Assembly (NCBI GenBank): GCA_008011715.2
Contig: CP136508.1
Span: 1,116,001-1,180,000 of the forward strand
Direction: 5' to 3'
Length of the DNA: 64,000 nt
Origin: [Empedobacter] haloabium
GTDB taxonomy: Bacteria > Pseudomonadota > Gammaproteobacteria > Burkholderiales > Burkholderiaceae_D
In this document: positions 42,643-52,180 of the stretch, in pieces
Position numbering within the stretch: the first letter of the stretch is position 1
Layout: every line of letters starts with the position of its first letter
Notes under the pieces: model-generated
Told to the model about the DNA's origin: nothing
The model's input: the letters and a program-made list of their open reading frames with translations, nothing else
The model's database searches: none
Position numbers and translations under genes: made by a program

Positions 42643-45384
42643 CTATGCCGCACCGAATATGGCCCGCCACAACGTGACCACCGAGGATGCGTGCTGGGCG
42701 ACGCGACGCGGTTCGACGCGCGACGGCTCGCCCTGCAAGCGCAGCTGGTGCTGCAGCTTGCGCATGGCGCGGTAGGCGTCGCCGACCTTGCCGGCCAGTT
42801 CGGCGTCGATCAGCCCCAGCTCGCCGCTGATGCGCAGCAGCGCGATGTTGCCGACATTGCCGGTCAATTGCGGGTAACGCCCGGCATATTCCAGCACGAG
42901 GTACTGGACGATGAACTCGATGTCGATCATGCCGCCTTCGTCCTGTTTCAGGTCGAACGTTTCGGCCCGGCTGGGATAGGCGTCGTGCATCTTGCCGCGC
43001 ATCGCCAGCACTTCGCGCTTGAGCTCGTCACCCCGGACTCTCGGGGCGCGCAGCACTTCGCAGCGGATGCGCTCGAATTGCGCGCCGATCGCGGCATCGC
43101 CGGCGCAGAATCGGGCGCGCGTCAGCGCCTGGTGCTCCCATACCCAGGCCGAGTTGTGCTGATAGCGTTCGAACGCCTGCACCGACGAGACCAGCATGCC
43201 GCTGGCGCCGTCCGGGCGCAGCGCCGTGTCGATGTCGAACAGGATGCCGGCCGACGTGTGCGAGGTCATCCACGTGATGAAGCGCTGCGCCAGCTTGGCA
43301 TACAGGCCGGGCGCATCCTGGTCGTCGTCGTCGAACAGGAAGATCACGTCGAGATCCGACACGTAGCCCAGTTCCTTGCCGCCCAGCTTGCCATAGGCGA
43401 TCACGGCAAAGCGCGGTATCTCGCGGTGCCGCTTGGCCACGGTGGACCAGGCCGTGCGCACGACGGCCGCGACGATGACGTCCGCCAGTGCCGACAGGTG
43501 GTCGGCCAGTTTCTCCACCGTCAGGTCGCCGGCCAGGTCCTGCGCCAGCAGGTGGAACAGCTGGGCGTGGTGCACCTCGCGCAGGATGTCCAGCTGGCGC
43601 TCGGTATCGTCCGCCGCCACGGCCAATTGGGCGTCGAGGTCCTGCGCCAGCGCGACCGGGTCGAACATGGCGTTGCGGATGCGCTCGTCCAGCAGCTCGT
43701 CCAGCAGGATCGGGTGCTGCGTCAGGAACGTGGCGGCCCATGCGCTGGCATGCATCATGGCGATCACGCGTTCCAGCGTGTGCGGGTATTCGGTCAGCAG
43801 CGACAGGTAGGCCGAGCGGCGCGCCACCGCCTCCAGGAAGTCCAGCAGCCGGCCCAGCGTGCCCAGCTGGCTGCCGACACCGTTCTGTTCGGCAGTGCGG
43901 GCGATCAGCGGCAGCGCCGCGTTGATCAGCGTGACGAGACGCTGCCGGCTCGCTTCCGGCATCGACTGCAGGCGCGGCGCCTGCCAGGTCGCGGCGAGGC
44001 GGCGCGCCGCGGCCTGCGGGTCGTCGTAGCCCAGCGCGGTAAAGCGGGCCTCGATGGCTTCCAGGTTGTCCGGGTCGGCGCAATCGGTATCGTCCGCGTC
44101 GTCGCCGCCGCCCTTGTCGGCGAACATCGCGTCGAACTGCTCGGCCACGAAGCGGCGGTGCGTGTCGAGCCGGGCCAGCAGCGTATCGCTGTCGGGCAGG
44201 CCCATCATGCGCGCGATGGTGGCGCGGTCGGCCTCGTTGGGAGGCAGCGTGTGGGTCTGGGCGTCCTCCAGGTATTGCAGGCGGTGCTCCAGGTTGCGCA
44301 GGAAGGCATAGGAATCGAGCAGGCGCTCGACCAGGTCGGGCGCCATCAGGCCCTTGTCCGGCAGCTGGCGCAAGGTGGCGCGGGTGGAGCGGTCGCGCAG
44401 GCTGGGGTCGCGCCCGCCGCGGATCAGCTGGAACACCTGGGCCAGGAATTCGATCTCGCGGATGCCGCCGCGGCCCAGCTTGACGTTGTGGCTGCGCTCC
44501 GGGTGCAGCCGCTCCTGCCGGTTGACCTCGGCGCGGATCTGCGCATGCATGTTGCGGATGGCGTCGATCACGCCGAAGTCCAGGTAGCGGCGGAAGCAGA
44601 ACGGCCGCACGATGGCGTCCAGTGCGGCGATGTCGTCCGGACGGCCCGTCACGGCACGCGCCTTGACCCAGGCATAGCGTTCCCACTCGCGGCCCTGCAC
44701 CATCAGGTACTGCTCGACCATGCCGAGGCTGGCGGCCAGCGGCCCGGAGCCGCCGTTCGGCCGCAGCGCCATATCGACGCGGAACGTGAAGCCATCTTCC
44801 GTGATCTCCGCGATGGCGGCGATCAGTTTCTTGCCCAGGCGGATGAAGTACTCGTGGTTCGATAGCACCCGCTGGGCCGCCGCCGTCGGCACCGTGTCGC
44901 CGTCCTCGGGATAGACGAAGATCAGGTCGATGTCGGACGACACGTTCAGCTCGAAACCGCCTTGCTTGCCCATCGCCAGCACGATCAGCTGCTGCTCATG
45001 GCCGGACTCGTGACCGGTCGGCACGCCGTGCGCCGCGCGCATTTCCGCGTCGAGCTCGGCCAGGTGGCGGACGATGGCGAAATCGGCCAGCCGGGTGACG
45101 GCCGTGACCACCTCGTCCAGGTCGGCCCGGCCTTCCAGGTCGCGCCGGATCAGGCCGGCAATCAGCAGGTTGCGCAGCCGGCGCATGCCGCGCGCCAGCG
45201 GCAGCGGGGCGCCGTCGCCACCGACCTTGCCTGTACTGCGTTCGCGTTCCAGCAGTGCCTCCAGGTCGGCTTGTGCCAGCGACGATTGCACCAGGGCATC
45301 GATGCGCTCCTGTCGGCCGGGCTCCGCGGCCAGCCAGCGTTGATAAAAGCGGGAATCCTGGGCGGTGGCGGTCGGCACGGGCAT
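42643..45384 (-). CDS. glnE: Glutamine synthetase adenylyltransferase / adenylyl-removing enzyme
   Basis: A 913-residue two-domain enzyme that adds AMP to, and removes it from, glutamine synthetase in response to PII state. The N-terminal nucleotidyltransferase motif is GGFELNVSSDIDLIFVYPED and the C-terminal copy is KELGYVSDLDVIFLFDDDD. Central helical PII-response segments lie between and after them. GlnA, its substrate, is encoded at 21037-22452 in the same window. It is divergent from yhdP, an arrangement common in betaproteobacteria. Confidence 0.95.
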   Translation of the reverse strand: MPVPTATAQDSRFYQRWLAAEPGRQERIDALVQSSLAQADLEALLERERSTGKVGGDGAPLPLARGMRRLRNLLIAGLIRRDLEGRADLDEVVTAVTRLADFAIVRHLAELDAEMRAAHGVPTGHESGHEQQLIVLAMGKQGGFELNVSSDIDLIFVYPEDGDTVPTAAAQRVLSNHEYFIRLGKKLIAAIAEITEDGFTFRVDMALRPNGGSGPLAASLGMVEQYLMVQGREWERYAWVKARAVTGRPDDIAALDAIVRPFCFRRYLDFGVIDAIRNMHAQIRAEVNRQERLHPERSHNVKLGRGGIREIEFLAQVFQLIRGGRDPSLRDRSTRATLRQLPDKGLMAPDLVERLLDSYAFLRNLEHRLQYLEDAQTHTLPPNEADRATIARMMGLPDSDTLLARLDTHRRFVAEQFDAMFADKGGGDDADDTDCADPDNLEAIEARFTALGYDDPQAAARRLAATWQAPRLQSMPEASRQRLVTLINAALPLIARTAEQNGVGSQLGTLGRLLDFLEAVARRSAYLSLLTEYPHTLERVIAMMHASAWAATFLTQHPILLDELLDERIRNAMFDPVALAQDLDAQLAVAADDTERQLDILREVHHAQLFHLLAQDLAGDLTVEKLADHLSALADVIVAAVVRTAWSTVAKRHREIPRFAVIAYGKLGGKELGYVSDLDVIFLFDDDDQDAPGLYAKLAQRFITWMTSHTSAGILFDIDTALRPDGASGMLVSSVQAFERYQHNSAWVWEHQALTRARFCAGDAAIGAQFERIRCEVLRAPRVRGDELKREVLAMRGKMHDAYPSRAETFDLKQDEGGMIDIEFIVQYLVLEYAGRYPQLTGNVGNIALLRISGELGLIDAELAGKVGDAYRAMRKLQHQLRLQGEPSRVEPRRVAQHASSVVTLWRAIFGAA

Positions 45385-45420
45385 GGGCGGTTTCGTCGAA
45401 AATGAATGTCGTAAATATAT

Positions 45421-45449
45421 CGTAACGTTCTGTAAGAGAATGCGTTACG
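45421..45449. promoter_or_regulatory. Dyad in the glnE-yhdP divergent promoter region
   Basis: CGTAACG and CGTTACG are exact 7-base inverted halves separated by 15 bases, lying between the divergent glnE and yhdP starts. It may be an operator; no factor is recognised. Confidence 0.35.
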
Positions 45450-45558
45450 GAACTTAGTGTAACCGGCCGTTGCGGTAGAATGTGGCCGCTGCCCGCAGGG
45501 CGGCTGCGGAAGTCGAGTTATTTTACGCCGGGCATCCGGCCAGGCCCGGGGTAATGAA

Positions 45559-48500
45559 GTGTTGACGGAAAAATCGGCAGAAGACAAGTTGGCGCCCGGG
45601 CCATCGCCGCGGGAGGCGCAGGAGGCCGAGCCGCCGCTGGTGGCGCGCTGGCACCGGCTGCAGGCCGCCTACCGCCTGTGCAACCGCGCCAGCCACCATC
45701 TGCTGGGCTTCACCTTGAAGCTGGCGCTGGGCCTGTACTTCCTGTTCGCCATCGTGTTCCTCGTGCTGCGCTGGGCCGTGCTGCCGCAGATCGACACCTA
45801 CAAGGGCGATATCGAGCGCCTGGCCAGCCGCGCCGTCGGCAATCCCGTCACGATCGACCGCATCTACGCTTCCTGGTCCGGACTGCGTCCGAACCTGTTC
45901 CTGGGCGACGTGGTGCTGCGCGATCGCGACGGCCGCCAGGCCCTGCGCCTGCCCAGCGTGTCCGCCACCCTGTCATGGTGGAGCCTGGCCGCGCTCGATG
46001 CGCGCTTCGAGTCCATCGAGCTGATCCGCCCCGACCTGCAGGTCTCGCGCACCGCCGACGGCCGCCTGTTCGTGGCCGGCATCCTCATCGACCTGAACAA
46101 GAAAGACGACGGCCGCGGCTCGGAATGGGTGCTGGGCCAGCGCGAGATCATCATCCGCGAGGGCCGGCTGGAATGGCTGGACGCCCGGCGCGGCACGCCG
46201 CCGCTGGTGCTGCAGAACATGAACCTGATGCTGCGTAACCAGTGGCGCCGCCACCAGTTCGCCGTCCACGCGACCGCCACGGCGGGCGCGCACGACACGC
46301 TGGACCTGCGCGCCGACTTCAGCCATCCCGCCTTCACCCGGCGCGTGTCGGACGTGCGCCAGTGGCAGGGCACGATCTACGCCGCCGTCGGCGGCAACGA
46401 CCTGGCCGCCTGGCAACCCTACAACCCGTTCGGCGACGGCGCACCGGCCCGCCTGCAATCGGGCCGCGGCAGCCTGCGCGCGTGGCTCGACATCGACCAC
46501 AGCCGCCTGTACGGCGTCACGGCGGACGTCAACCTGGAGGACGTGCGCGCCACGCTGGGCCGCGACCTGCCGGCGCTGGACGTGGCGGCCCTGCGCGGCC
46601 GCATCGCCTTTGCCGAGGACAAGCCGCCGCGCAACCGCCGCCGCGACCTGGCCGCGGTGCCGTTCGGCGCGCTGGGCCACCGCGCCAGCGTCACCGGTTT
46701 CACCTTGCGCACGCGCGACGGCATCGTGCTGGCACCGACCACGCTGGCCGAGCGCTACGTGCCCGCATCCGGCAAGGAGCCGGCCCGCACCGAGGTGACG
46801 GCCCGCTCGCTGGACCTGGGCATGGTGGCCGCGCTGGCGACCCGGCTGCCGCTGGCGCCGGCCCAGCGCGGCTTGCTGGGCGAGCTGGCGCCGCGCGGCC
46901 GCGTGCTGGACCTGGACGCACGCTGGCAGGGGCCCGCCAGCGCGCCGCGGGCCTGGCGCGTCAAGGCCGACCTGGCCGACCTGGGCATGAATCCGCTGGC
47001 CGCACGCGCCGCCACGGCCGGCATGGGCAAGCTGCCGGCGCTGCCCGGTTTCGATCACCTGTCCGGCAGCATCGATGCCGGCGCAGAGGGCGGCAGCGTA
47101 CGGCTGGACGCGCCCAACCTGGTGCTGCGCATGCCGGCCTGGCTGGCCGAGCCGGCCATGGCCTTCCAGCAGCTCAAGCTGAAGGCCAGCTGGATCCATG
47201 AGGACACGACCACCCGCATCGACGTGGCCGATTTCACGTTCGACCAGGACGGCCTGACGGGCTGGCTCAAGGGCCGCCACGTGCTGGATGGCAGCGGCCC
47301 CGGCAGCGCCGACTTCGAAGGCAAGCTGGACGGCTTCGTCGTCAACCGCATCGGCCGCTACCTGCCGCTGGCCACGCCGCAGCACCTGCACCACTGGCTG
47401 ACGGGCGCACTGGAAGCCGGCACCGCCACCGACGCCACCCTGCGCCTGCGCGGCGACCTGGCCCATTTCCCGTTCGCCGCCGGCACGCCGGACGAGGCCA
47501 AGGGCGAGTTCCGTGTCGCCGGCCGGCTCGTCGATGCCAAGCTCAATTATGAACCGGGCGTATACGGCAAGGATGGCAAGGCGCCGCTGTGGCCGCAGGC
47601 CGAGCAGATTCGCGGCAGCTTCGTGTTCGACCGTGCCAGCATGGAAATCAAGGCGGACACGGCCAAGACGGGCAACGTCAATCTGCACAATGTGAAAGCC
47701 GTCATCGCCGACCTGATCCACCACGACAGCGTCCTGGAAATCGACGGCAGTGCGTTTGGGGCCATGCAGGACTACCTGCGCTACGTGGCCAACAGCCCCG
47801 TATTGGAATGGATCGGCCATTTCACCGACCAGACCACCGCCACCGGCAACGCCAAACTGGGCCTGAAGCTGAGCCTGCCGCTGGCGCGCCTGCGCGAAAG
47901 CAAGGTTCAAGGCACCCTGGCCCTGCAGGGCAATGACGTGGTGCTGTGGCACGACATGCCGCCCGTGCTGCTGGCCACGGGCAAGATCGAATTCAACGAG
48001 CACGGCGTCAACCTGAACGGCCTGAACGGCACCCTGCTGGGCGGCCAGCTGACGGTGGCCGGCGGCACCCAGCGCGACGGCACGATCCAGGTACGCATCG
48101 GCGGCAACGTCACGGCCGACGGCGTGCGCCGCACCTGGCCGACGCCGGTGATGCAGAAACTGGCCGAGCGCTTCAGCGGCGGCACCCGCTACCACGGCGT
48201 CATCACGGCCGCCAACCACCAATACCAGGTCTTTGTCGAGTCCGCGCTGACCGGTGTGGCGCTGGACTTCCCGGCGCCGCTGGCCAAGCCCGCGGCGGAC
48301 GCGCTGCCGCTGCATTTCGTGCTGAACGGCGGCGCCGCCAACGAGGCCGGCCAGGCGCATGACGAGATCAGGATTACCCTCGGCAGCGCGATCGAGGCGC
48401 GCTACCAGCGCCAGCGCCAGGACAAGGGGCCGTGGCAATTAGTGCGCGGCGGCATCGGCCTGAACGTGCCGGCGCCGCAGCCGGACAGCGGCATGGCGCT

Positions 48501-49734
48501 GCACGCCAGCGTCAAATCGCTCAACGTGGACGACTGGATCGGCCTGGTGAGCACGGTGACGGAAGCGGCCGGGCCGAAGAGTGCCGACAGCGTGGAGGAA
48601 GGGCCGGGCCTGGCCCAGTACGTCGCGGCCGACCTGCTGGCCGCGCGCGCGGACGAGCTGACGATCGCCGGGCGCAAGGTCAACGACGTCGTCGTCGGCC
48701 TGACCCACCGCAATGGCGCCTGGCAGGCCAACGTCGATTCGCGCCAGGCCAATGGCTATGTCACGTGGAACGAGTCGCCCACCGGGCGCGGCCTGGGCAA
48801 GGTGACGGCGCGGCTGTCCAGCCTCCTGATTCCGGAATCGGCAGCCGGCGACGTCAAGGACCTGCTGGAGAAATCCGCCTCGGCCAGCGCGCCGGCCATT
48901 CCCGCGCTGGACATCGTGGCCGAGCGCTTCGAGCTGTTCAACCGCCAGCTGGGCCGGATGGAACTGCAGGCCTACAACGCGCTGATCACGTCCTCGCGCG
49001 AATGGCGCGTCTCCAAGCTGACGCTGGAGAACCCGGACGGCGCCCTGCACGGCACGGGCCGCTGGGTCAGCCGCAACGGCAATCACGATTCGTCCCTGAA
49101 CTTCAGCCTCGACATCGTCGACGCCGGCAAGCTGCTGGACCGTTTCGGCTTCGTCGACACGCTGAAAAACGGCAAGGGCAAGCTGTCCGGCGACATCTCG
49201 TGGAAGGGCTTGCCGTATGCGCTGGACATCCCCACGTTGTCAGGCAAGCTCGTCATGAGCGTCGAGAAGGGCCAGTTCCTGAAGCAGGACCCGGGCGCGG
49301 CCAAGCTCCTGGGTGTGCTCAGCCTGCAGACCTTGCCGCGCCTGCTGAAATTCGACTTCCACGACGTGTTTGCCGAAGGGCTGGCGTTCGACGGCATCAG
49401 CGCCACGGCCCAGATCGAGCGCGGCATCGCGAAAACGGATAACCTGAAGATGCATGGGGTGCAGGCGACCGTGCTGATGTCCGGCAGCGCCGACATCGCC
49501 AACGAATCGACCAACCTGCATGTCGTCGTGATCCCGCAGGTGAACCTGGGCACGGCGCCGCTGGTGTATGCGCTGGCCGTCAACCCGGTGATCGGGCTGG
49601 GCAGCTACCTGGCCCAGCTGTTCCTGTCGGCGCCCGTGATGAAGGCGCTGACGTACCAGATGCAGGTGACGGGGCCGTGGAAGGCGCCCGTCATTACCAA
49701 GCTCGACGCCGAGCCGTCCGTTCGACAACAATAA
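45559..49734 (+). CDS. yhdP: YhdP/AsmA-like envelope protein (TIGR02099 family)
   Basis: A 1391-residue protein, apparently starting at GTG 45559. One N-terminal transmembrane helix (about residues 52-72, LKLALGLYFLFAIVFLVLRW) is followed by a very long periplasmic region of repeated beta-rich segments, including DUF3971-like and AsmA-like parts near the C-terminus (GKLSGDISWKGLPYALDIPT; FDGISATAQIERGIAKTDNL). YhdP homologues form bridge-like proteins that carry phospholipid between inner and outer membranes; this role is a family inference. It is followed after nine bases by the nitrilase gene. Confidence 0.88.
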   Translation: MLTEKSAEDKLAPGPSPREAQEAEPPLVARWHRLQAAYRLCNRASHHLLGFTLKLALGLYFLFAIVFLVLRWAVLPQIDTYKGDIERLASRAVGNPVTIDRIYASWSGLRPNLFLGDVVLRDRDGRQALRLPSVSATLSWWSLAALDARFESIELIRPDLQVSRTADGRLFVAGILIDLNKKDDGRGSEWVLGQREIIIREGRLEWLDARRGTPPLVLQNMNLMLRNQWRRHQFAVHATATAGAHDTLDLRADFSHPAFTRRVSDVRQWQGTIYAAVGGNDLAAWQPYNPFGDGAPARLQSGRGSLRAWLDIDHSRLYGVTADVNLEDVRATLGRDLPALDVAALRGRIAFAEDKPPRNRRRDLAAVPFGALGHRASVTGFTLRTRDGIVLAPTTLAERYVPASGKEPARTEVTARSLDLGMVAALATRLPLAPAQRGLLGELAPRGRVLDLDARWQGPASAPRAWRVKADLADLGMNPLAARAATAGMGKLPALPGFDHLSGSIDAGAEGGSVRLDAPNLVLRMPAWLAEPAMAFQQLKLKASWIHEDTTTRIDVADFTFDQDGLTGWLKGRHVLDGSGPGSADFEGKLDGFVVNRIGRYLPLATPQHLHHWLTGALEAGTATDATLRLRGDLAHFPFAAGTPDEAKGEFRVAGRLVDAKLNYEPGVYGKDGKAPLWPQAEQIRGSFVFDRASMEIKADTAKTGNVNLHNVKAVIADLIHHDSVLEIDGSAFGAMQDYLRYVANSPVLEWIGHFTDQTTATGNAKLGLKLSLPLARLRESKVQGTLALQGNDVVLWHDMPPVLLATGKIEFNEHGVNLNGLNGTLLGGQLTVAGGTQRDGTIQVRIGGNVTADGVRRTWPTPVMQKLAERFSGGTRYHGVITAANHQYQVFVESALTGVALDFPAPLAKPAADALPLHFVLNGGAANEAGQAHDEIRITLGSAIEARYQRQRQDKGPWQLVRGGIGLNVPAPQPDSGMALHASVKSLNVDDWIGLVSTVTEAAGPKSADSVEEGPGLAQYVAADLLAARADELTIAGRKVNDVVVGLTHRNGAWQANVDSRQANGYVTWNESPTGRGLGKVTARLSSLLIPESAAGDVKDLLEKSASASAPAIPALDIVAERFELFNRQLGRMELQAYNALITSSREWRVSKLTLENPDGALHGTGRWVSRNGNHDSSLNFSLDIVDAGKLLDRFGFVDTLKNGKGKLSGDISWKGLPYALDIPTLSGKLVMSVEKGQFLKQDPGAAKLLGVLSLQTLPRLLKFDFHDVFAEGLAFDGISATAQIERGIAKTDNLKMHGVQATVLMSGSADIANESTNLHVVVIPQVNLGTAPLVYALAVNPVIGLGSYLAQLFLSAPVMKALTYQMQVTGPWKAPVITKLDAEPSVRQQ

Positions 49735-49743
49735 GGAGCAGAG

Positions 49744-50541
<798 letters not shown>

Positions 50542-50592
50542 AACGGCGCAATCCACTACAATGACGTCAAAAGCAACCGTAGAAAGAGCACC

Positions 50593-52053
50593 ATGAAACC
50601 ATTCGAACCGAACCTGTCTTCGCTGGCGCTGGCCCGCGACGTGCTGCTGACCCCGTTCGGGCTGGACGAGGGCAAGCTGATCAAGACGCTGGGCACGATG
50701 TTCACCCACAAGGTCGATTATGCCGACCTGTATTTCCAGTTCACCAAGAACGAGGGCTGGAGCCTGGAAGAGGGCATCGTCAAGACGGGCAGCTTCTCGA
50801 TCGACCAAGGCGTCGGCGTGCGCGCCGTGTCCGGCGAGAAGACGGCGTTCTCGTACTCGGACGAGATTTCGGAAGCGGCGCTGCTGGATGCGGCGGCGGC
50901 CACGCGCACCATTGCGCGCGCCGGCGCCGGCAAGATCAAGGTGGCCGGCAGCATGACGCCGGTCGGCGGCCGTTCGCTGTACCTGCCGCATGACCCGCTC
51001 AATTCGCTGGACGCGGCGGCCAAGGTCAAGCTGCTCGAGCGCGTGGAAAAGATCGCCCGCGCCAAGGACCCGCGCGTGGTGCAGGTGATGGCGGGCCTGG
51101 CCGGCGAATACGACGTGGTGCTGGTGGTGCGCAGCGACGGCGTGCTGGCGGCGGACATCCGCCCGCTGGTGCGCGTGTCGGTGACCGTCATCGTCGAGCA
51201 GAACGGCCGGCGCGAGATGGGCTCCTCCGGCGGCGGCGGGCGCTACGACTACAACTACTTTACCGACGAGCTGCTGCAGCAGTACGCCGAAGACGCCGTC
51301 AAGGGCGCGCTGGTCAACCTGGATTCGCGTCCGGCCCCGGCCGGCCCGATGACGGTCGTGCTGGGCCCGGGCTGGCCCGGCATCCTGCTGCACGAGGCGA
51401 TCGGCCACGGCCTGGAAGGCGACTTCAACCGCAAGGGCTCGTCCACGTTCTCCGGCCGCATCGGCGAGCGCGTGGCCGCCAAGGGTGTCACGGTGGTCGA
51501 CGACGGCACGCTGGCGGACCGCCGCGGCTCGCTCAACATCGACGACGAAGGCAACCCGACCCAGTGCACGACCTTGATCGAGGACGGCATCCTGCGCGGT
51601 TACATCCAGGACACGATGAACGCGCGCCTGATGAAGATGCCGGTGACGGGCAACGCCCGCCGCGAATCGTTCGCGCACCTGCCGATGCCGCGCATGACGA
51701 ACACCTACATGCTGGCCGGCGACAAGGACCCGGAAGAAATCCTCAAGTCCGTCAAGAACGGCCTGTACGCGGTCAACTTCGGCGGCGGCCAGGTCGACAT
51801 CACGAACGGCAAGTTCGTGTTCTCGGCCAGCGAGGCCTACATGATCGAAGACGGCAAGGTGACGTACCCGGTCAAGGGGGCGACCCTGATCGGCAACGGC
51901 CCGGACGTGCTGAACCGCGTCTCGATGATCGGCAACGACATGAAGCTGGACCCGGGCGTGGGCGTGTGCGGCAAGGAAGGCCAGAGCGTGCCGGTCGGCG
52001 TGGGCCAGCCGACCCTGCGCATCGACGGCGTGACCGTCGGCGGCACCGCGTAA
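50593..52053 (+). CDS. tldD: Metalloprotease TldD
   Basis: A 486-residue TldD subunit. The zinc motif [11 protein letters not shown] (HExxxH, His267/His271) and the following [18 protein letters not shown] are diagnostic. TldD with TldE forms a heterodimeric protease that degrades unfolded peptides and matures some peptide products. The partner TldE/PmbA is not in the window. It lies 51 bases after the nitrilase gene and ends at a good terminator. Confidence 0.95.
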   Translation: MKPFEPNLSSLALARDVLLTPFGLDEGKLIKTLGTMFTHKVDYADLYFQFTKNEGWSLEEGIVKTGSFSIDQGVGVRAVSGEKTAFSYSDEISEAALLDAAAATRTIARAGAGKIKVAGSMTPVGGRSLYLPHDPLNSLDAAAKVKLLERVEKIARAKDPRVVQVMAGLAGEYDVVLVVRSDGVLAADIRPLVRVSVTVIVEQNGRREMGSSGGGGRYDYNYFTDELLQQYAEDAVKGALVNLDSRPAPAGPMTVVLGPGWPGILLHEAIGHGLEGDFNRKGSSTFSGRIGERVAAKGVTVVDDGTLADRRGSLNIDDEGNPTQCTTLIEDGILRGYIQDTMNARLMKMPVTGNARRESFAHLPMPRMTNTYMLAGDKDPEEILKSVKNGLYAVNFGGGQVDITNGKFVFSASEAYMIEDGKVTYPVKGATLIGNGPDVLNRVSMIGNDMKLDPGVGVCGKEGQSVPVGVGQPTLRIDGVTVGGTA

Positions 52054-52070
52054 GCGCCGCCAGCCAAAAC

Positions 52071-52096
52071 AAAAGGCGCCCGCGGGCGCCTTTTTT
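52071..52096 (+). terminator. Intrinsic terminator of tldD
   Basis: AAAAGGCGCC-CGCG-GGCGCCTTTTTT, a near copy of the gap terminator at 36271-36296. Confidence 0.9.
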
Positions 52097-52105
52097 CTTG
52101 CCTAG

Positions 52106-52170
52106 AAAATGGGGTCTGTCCCCATTTTCCAGGCAATGTTTCCCGAAAAATGGGGACAGACCCCATTTTT
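52106..52170. repeat. Tandem pair of complementary hairpins (REP-like family)
   Basis: Hairpin 1 (52106-52128) is AAAATGGGG-TCTGT-CCCCATTTT. Hairpin 2 (52146-52170) is AAAAATGGGG-ACAGA-CCCCATTTTT. The two are also reverse complements of each other, so they can form either two small stems or one large one. The element lies between converging tldD and receptor 5. The T-rich ends mean it may also terminate receptor 5 transcription. Confidence 0.82.
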
Positions 52171-52180
52171 CGGGCAACAT

